64,000 nt of DNA. Origin: Lactimicrobium massiliense. GTDB lineage: Bacteria > Bacillota_I > Bacilli_A > Erysipelotrichales > Erysipelotrichaceae. Positions 61,188-64,000 of this stretch are shown here, in pieces. Numbering within the stretch: the stretch's first letter is position 1; each line of letters starts with the position of its first letter. Made by a program: the position numbers and the translations under genes. The notes beneath the pieces were generated by a model that did no database searches, was not told the DNA's origin, and worked only from the letters and a program-made list of their open reading frames with translations. The DNA is taken from positions 124,001 to 188,000 of the forward strand of contig NZ_OUNG01000001.1 in assembly GCF_900343155.1 (NCBI RefSeq), in the 5' to 3' direction.

Positions 61188-62531
61188 TCAATGCGGCTTC
61201 TGGTGCTGGTTATTCCGCATCTCCATGCGAAGACGGTCAAGTTCCTGCTTGCGTGCCTGCACACGCTTTTCAAGTCCCTGGTCTGTCGGAACATAATAGT
61301 GGATCCCCTCCAGAGAATCCGGCAGACACTGCAGACCGGTAATATGTTCCTTGTAGTCATGGGCATACTGGTAATCACGCCCATAGCCAAGATTCTTCAT
61401 CAGATTTGTTTCGGCATTGCGCAAAGCCAGAGGAACCGGTTCTGCTTCCATGTGTCTGGCATCCTGGGCAGCTTTTGTATACGCAAGGTATAAAGCATTT
61501 GATTTGGGGGCAATGGCACAATACACCACAGCATGGGTCAGATGGACAGAGCATTCCGGCATGCCAAGAAACTGACAGGCATGATAGGCATTGATCGCAA
61601 CGGTGAGTGCTCCCGAATCTGCCATGCCGATGTCTTCTGAGGCAAAGCGGACAACACGCCTGGCAATATACTGTGGATCTTCTCCCGCTTCCAGCATTCT
61701 TGCCAGCCAGTAGACAGCTGCATCCGCATCCGAATTCCGCATGGATTTATGAAGTGCAGAAATCAGATTATAGTGTTCCTCGCCATTGCGGTCATACAGC
61801 AGTGTCTTTTCCTGAATGCACTGATCGACAATCTCTTTAGTCACAACGGACTCTCTGCCTGAACCGGCACCGTTCATGACCGAAAGCTCCAGGGTATTCA
61901 AAGCGGTTCTGGCATCTCCGTTTGCATAAGAGGCAATCAATTCAAGCAGGCTGTCATCGATCGTCACCTGCCATGTGCCAAATCCCCTTTCATCCGTCAG
62001 GGCATGCTTTTCAATCTGCACCAGACTTTCTTTTGACAATGGTTCCAGCACAAATACCCTGCAGCGGGACAGCAGAGCGTTATTCAGCTCAAAAGAAGGA
62101 TTTTCCGTGGTAGCTCCGATCAGAATGACAGAACCGCGCTCTACATAGGGAAGAAACGCATCCTGCTGGGCCTTGTTGAAACGATGAATCTCATCTACAA
62201 ACAGGATGGTCTTTCTGCCCATTTTCCTGCTTTGCTCTGCCTTGTCCATCACCTGGCGGATTTCCTTAATACCGGAAGTAACAGCAGAAAAATTGATAAA
62301 ATCTGATCGGGTGGAATGGGCAATAATGCGGGCAAGCGTTGTTTTGCCAGTGCCGGGAGGTCCCCAGAAAATCATGGACTGAACCTCGTCAGTCTCAATC
62401 ATCCTGCGCAGGATTTTTCCTTTGCCAAGCAGCTGCTGCTGGCCTATATATTCTGATAAATCCGATGGCCGCATACGGTCGGCAAGCGGTCTGGAGGAAC
62501 TCGTATCATCAAAGAGAGACTGCTGTTCCAT
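61188..62531 (-). CDS. rarA: Replication-associated recombination protein A (RarA/MgsA)
   Basis: 447 residues. AAA+ ATPase of the RarA/MgsA/WRNIP1 group: N-terminal QQSLFDD and PLADRMRPSDLSEYIGQ, Walker A GPPGTGKTT, Walker B LFVDEIHRFNKAQQD, sensor 1 GATTENPSF, then the C-terminal tetramerisation domain. It acts at stalled replication forks. The ATG at 62531 is preferred because the family starts this way; the ATG at 62540 lies too close to its AAGGAG. Confidence 0.9.
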   Translation of the reverse strand: MEQQSLFDDTSSSRPLADRMRPSDLSEYIGQQQLLGKGKILRRMIETDEVQSMIFWGPPGTGKTTLARIIAHSTRSDFINFSAVTSGIKEIRQVMDKAEQSRKMGRKTILFVDEIHRFNKAQQDAFLPYVERGSVILIGATTENPSFELNNALLSRCRVFVLEPLSKESLVQIEKHALTDERGFGTWQVTIDDSLLELIASYANGDARTALNTLELSVMNGAGSGRESVVTKEIVDQCIQEKTLLYDRNGEEHYNLISALHKSMRNSDADAAVYWLARMLEAGEDPQYIARRVVRFASEDIGMADSGALTVAINAYHACQFLGMPECSVHLTHAVVYCAIAPKSNALYLAYTKAAQDARHMEAEPVPLALRNAETNLMKNLGYGRDYQYAHDYKEHITGLQCLPDSLEGIHYYVPTDQGLEKRVQARKQELDRLRMEMRNNQHQKPH

Positions 62532-62651
62532 AGAATTCATAACTCCTTCAGCGATGCAATCACGCAGGCAGATACATGACACCGTGCATCTTTCATCGCT
62601 TTTTCTTCTTCATTGTAGTCAATCTGGCTCAAAGCGTGTAACTTCTCCAAA

Positions 62652-62692
62652 AGAAAACAGGAAGGTACAGGATCACGCCCGCATCCTTCCTG
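62652..62692 (-). terminator. Terminator of the ABC ATPase gene
   Basis: An 8-bp stem (CAGGAAGG at 62658-62665, CCTTCCTG at 62685-62692) with a 19-base interior, followed by TTTTCTTTT on the minus strand, directly after the stop codon. Confidence 0.75.
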
Positions 62693-62695
62693 CAT

Positions 62696-63355
62696 TCAGT
62701 CCTGACCAGAAGTATCCTTGTCTGCTTTGGTTACCCTTCCTTCCACGACATTGTAGATCTCATCCGACAATGACAGTAAAGACTGGCCATCATGGCAGGC
62801 AAGGACAATCAATGCACCCCTTTCCTTATGCCTGATCATGATTTTCTTGATTTTCTCAACACTTTCCTCATCCAGGGCATTAAACGGTTCATCCAGCAGG
62901 ATGATATCCGGTTTCTCCATGAAGCAGCACGCCAGACCGAGCTTCTGCTTCATGCCAAGTGAATACTTTTTGTATGTTCTTGCATCATGAGGATCAAGCC
63001 CTGTCTCTGCCAAAGCCTCTTCAATGTCCTGTCGGGAAGCAATTTCCTTGAGAGAGGCAATCATTTCCAGATTTTTATATCCGGTAAAGTTGTCAAGAAA
63101 AGCAGGTGATTCAATCAGGGCACCTACAGACCGCGGGAAAGAGATATTTTTCCTCAGCTTTTCGCCATCCACTTCCACATAGCCGCTGGTTGGATAGATC
63201 AGCCCGCAAAGTGCTCTCAGCAGCATCGTCTTGCCGCTGCCATTTACTCCCTTCAGGCCATAGATTCTGCCGCTTTCCAGAGATAAATTTACATCTTCCA
63301 GAATGACTCTGCCTTTGATGATTTTGCTATAGTTTACTACATTGATCCGCGTCAT
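62696..63355 (-). CDS. ABC transporter ATP-binding protein
   Basis: 219 residues, a single ABC domain: Walker A GVNGSGKTM, signature YSLGMKQKL and Walker B IILLDEPFNALDEES. The size and the partner gene identify an ABC-2 type exporter ATPase, as used for drugs, lantibiotics or lipids. The start at 63355 follows the permease stop by five bases, with the purine-rich AGAGAG as SD. The substrate is unknown. Confidence 0.87.
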   Translation of the reverse strand: MTRINVVNYSKIIKGRVILEDVNLSLESGRIYGLKGVNGSGKTMLLRALCGLIYPTSGYVEVDGEKLRKNISFPRSVGALIESPAFLDNFTGYKNLEMIASLKEIASRQDIEEALAETGLDPHDARTYKKYSLGMKQKLGLACCFMEKPDIILLDEPFNALDEESVEKIKKIMIRHKERGALIVLACHDGQSLLSLSDEIYNVVEGRVTKADKDTSGQD

Positions 63356-63360
63356 CTCTC

Positions 63361-64000
63361 TCACTCTCTTTCCAGATAGTCGTATTTCTTCAGAATAAAC
63401 TTCCCGACAGCCCAGAAAACTGCTATACACAATAGTTCAATCCATATGCCGGCAGCCGGATCCACGCTATCCATTGTCATACCGTCAAAGGTATTTTCCT
63501 GCACATTTCTTACAATCATGGAATAGTTCCCGATCAGAAATTTGGACATATAGAAATCCGAGCAAAGGATATATAACAGTGATGCCAGAAATGCATAGGC
63601 GGGCCGGATTAACAGCTGCAGGAAGATATATGCCTGTCCCATCGTTTCCGCCGTCAGCCACGGCATCACAAAGACGCTCCGGTACAGATCCAAAGCTGTA
63701 TGTCTTTCCAGATGGATATTGGAGCACATCCGCACAAGCTCAGGATGTGCTGTAAATACTTCTTTTGATATCGGAACTGTCAGTAAAAACGCGATGACAA
63801 GAATTTCCAGATAAAATAAACCGATAGAAACAAGGCCGTAAATCATCTTCGCCAGATACCAGCTTGTCGAATGGGTGCACCGCAGAAGATACTGCTGTCC
63901 CAGCCTGGTTCTGTCATCGCTTGGATAGCTGCCAATGATATACAGGGCATACATCTGTGTCGTCAGCCACATGATCGGTATTTCATACTTTACATGTGGA
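63361..64000 (-). CDS. ABC-2-like permease, 5' end outside the window
   Basis: At least 213 residues are encoded and the frame is open to the window edge, so the start is missing. At least four hydrophobic segments are seen, among them YGLVSIGLFYLEILVIAFLL, PAYAFLASLLYILC and a final WIELLCIAVFWAVGKFIL. Between them lies an extracytoplasmic-looking loop (residues around EVFTAHPELVRMCSN). It is the likely membrane partner of the ATPase encoded next. The family within ABC-2 exporters is not clear. Confidence 0.7.
   Translation of the reverse strand, partial: PHVKYEIPIMWLTTQMYALYIIGSYPSDDRTRLGQQYLLRCTHSTSWYLAKMIYGLVSIGLFYLEILVIAFLLTVPISKEVFTAHPELVRMCSNIHLERHTALDLYRSVFVMPWLTAETMGQAYIFLQLLIRPAYAFLASLLYILCSDFYMSKFLIGNYSMIVRNVQENTFDGMTMDSVDPAAGIWIELLCIAVFWAVGKFILKKYDYLERE

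Overview
The window reads as a mid-GC chromosome segment of a Gram-positive anaerobe or microaerophile of the Bacillota. It has strong SD sequences, TTGACA/TATAAT promoters, a tyrosine T-box, a CcpA-like regulator with cre-type operators, the non-mevalonate isoprenoid enzymes IspG and IspH, and a superoxide reductase. Gene content is compatible with Erysipelotrichia or a neighbouring lineage, but there is no rRNA here to settle this. Most of the window is core genome; three insertions or accessory blocks stand out.

Layout. 1-3.3 kb: cytoplasmic alpha-amylase (cut by the window edge), CarD-like regulator, TM2 protein, RlmI-type methyltransferase. 3.3-8.3 kb: a BMP-type nucleoside ABC importer (lipoprotein, ATPase, two permeases) behind a promoter that overlaps a perfect cre match. 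8.4-11.5 kb: RlmD-type methyltransferase, RluA-type synthase and a PrsW-like protease. 11.5-12.7 kb: an IS1595-like insertion sequence with 26-bp terminal repeats, abutting a 30-A tract that is the U-tail of the next gene's terminator. 12.8-14.8 kb: MBL hydrolase, rpmG and ispG.

14.8-23.9 kb is the most interesting region: an apparent eight-gene operon on the minus strand. In order it encodes an amino-acid adenylation enzyme, a carrier protein, an MBOAT acyltransferase, an SGNH-like protein with Cys where Ser is expected, a glutamine-dependent asparagine synthase, and two membrane-anchored transglutaminase-like proteins flanking a lipoprotein. The first four resemble a D-alanylation (Dlt) pathway; the last four are not part of known dlt operons. 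Its best promoter has a cre-like site between -35 and -10 and lies so close to the start codon that the message may be leaderless. I infer an envelope-modification system that activates an amino acid, carries it across the membrane and possibly amidates and crosslinks it.

24-45.9 kb is housekeeping: endonuclease IV, a DEAD-box helicase, IspH, a flippase, MurC, TyrS with its T-box, a CcpA-like operon, TrmB, PNPase, a GIY-YIG reading frame running into superoxide reductase, S15, HemW, LepA, Fmt and S20. 45.9-47.85 kb is a group IIC-type intron placed just after a transcription terminator. 47.9-55.7 kb is the conserved trmK-rpoD-dnaG-glyQS-recO-era-dgk-ybeY cluster. 55.8-64 kb holds a MATE transporter with a structured leader, a HAD protein, an orphan sugar-ABC ATPase next to a LacI regulator with two operators, RarA, and the start of another ABC transporter.

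Regulation links distant parts: cre-like sites overlap or border promoters of the nucleoside transporter, the Dlt-like operon, the operon that encodes the CcpA-like protein, and the second LacI-family gene. This suggests that catabolite control reaches both nutrient uptake and envelope modification.
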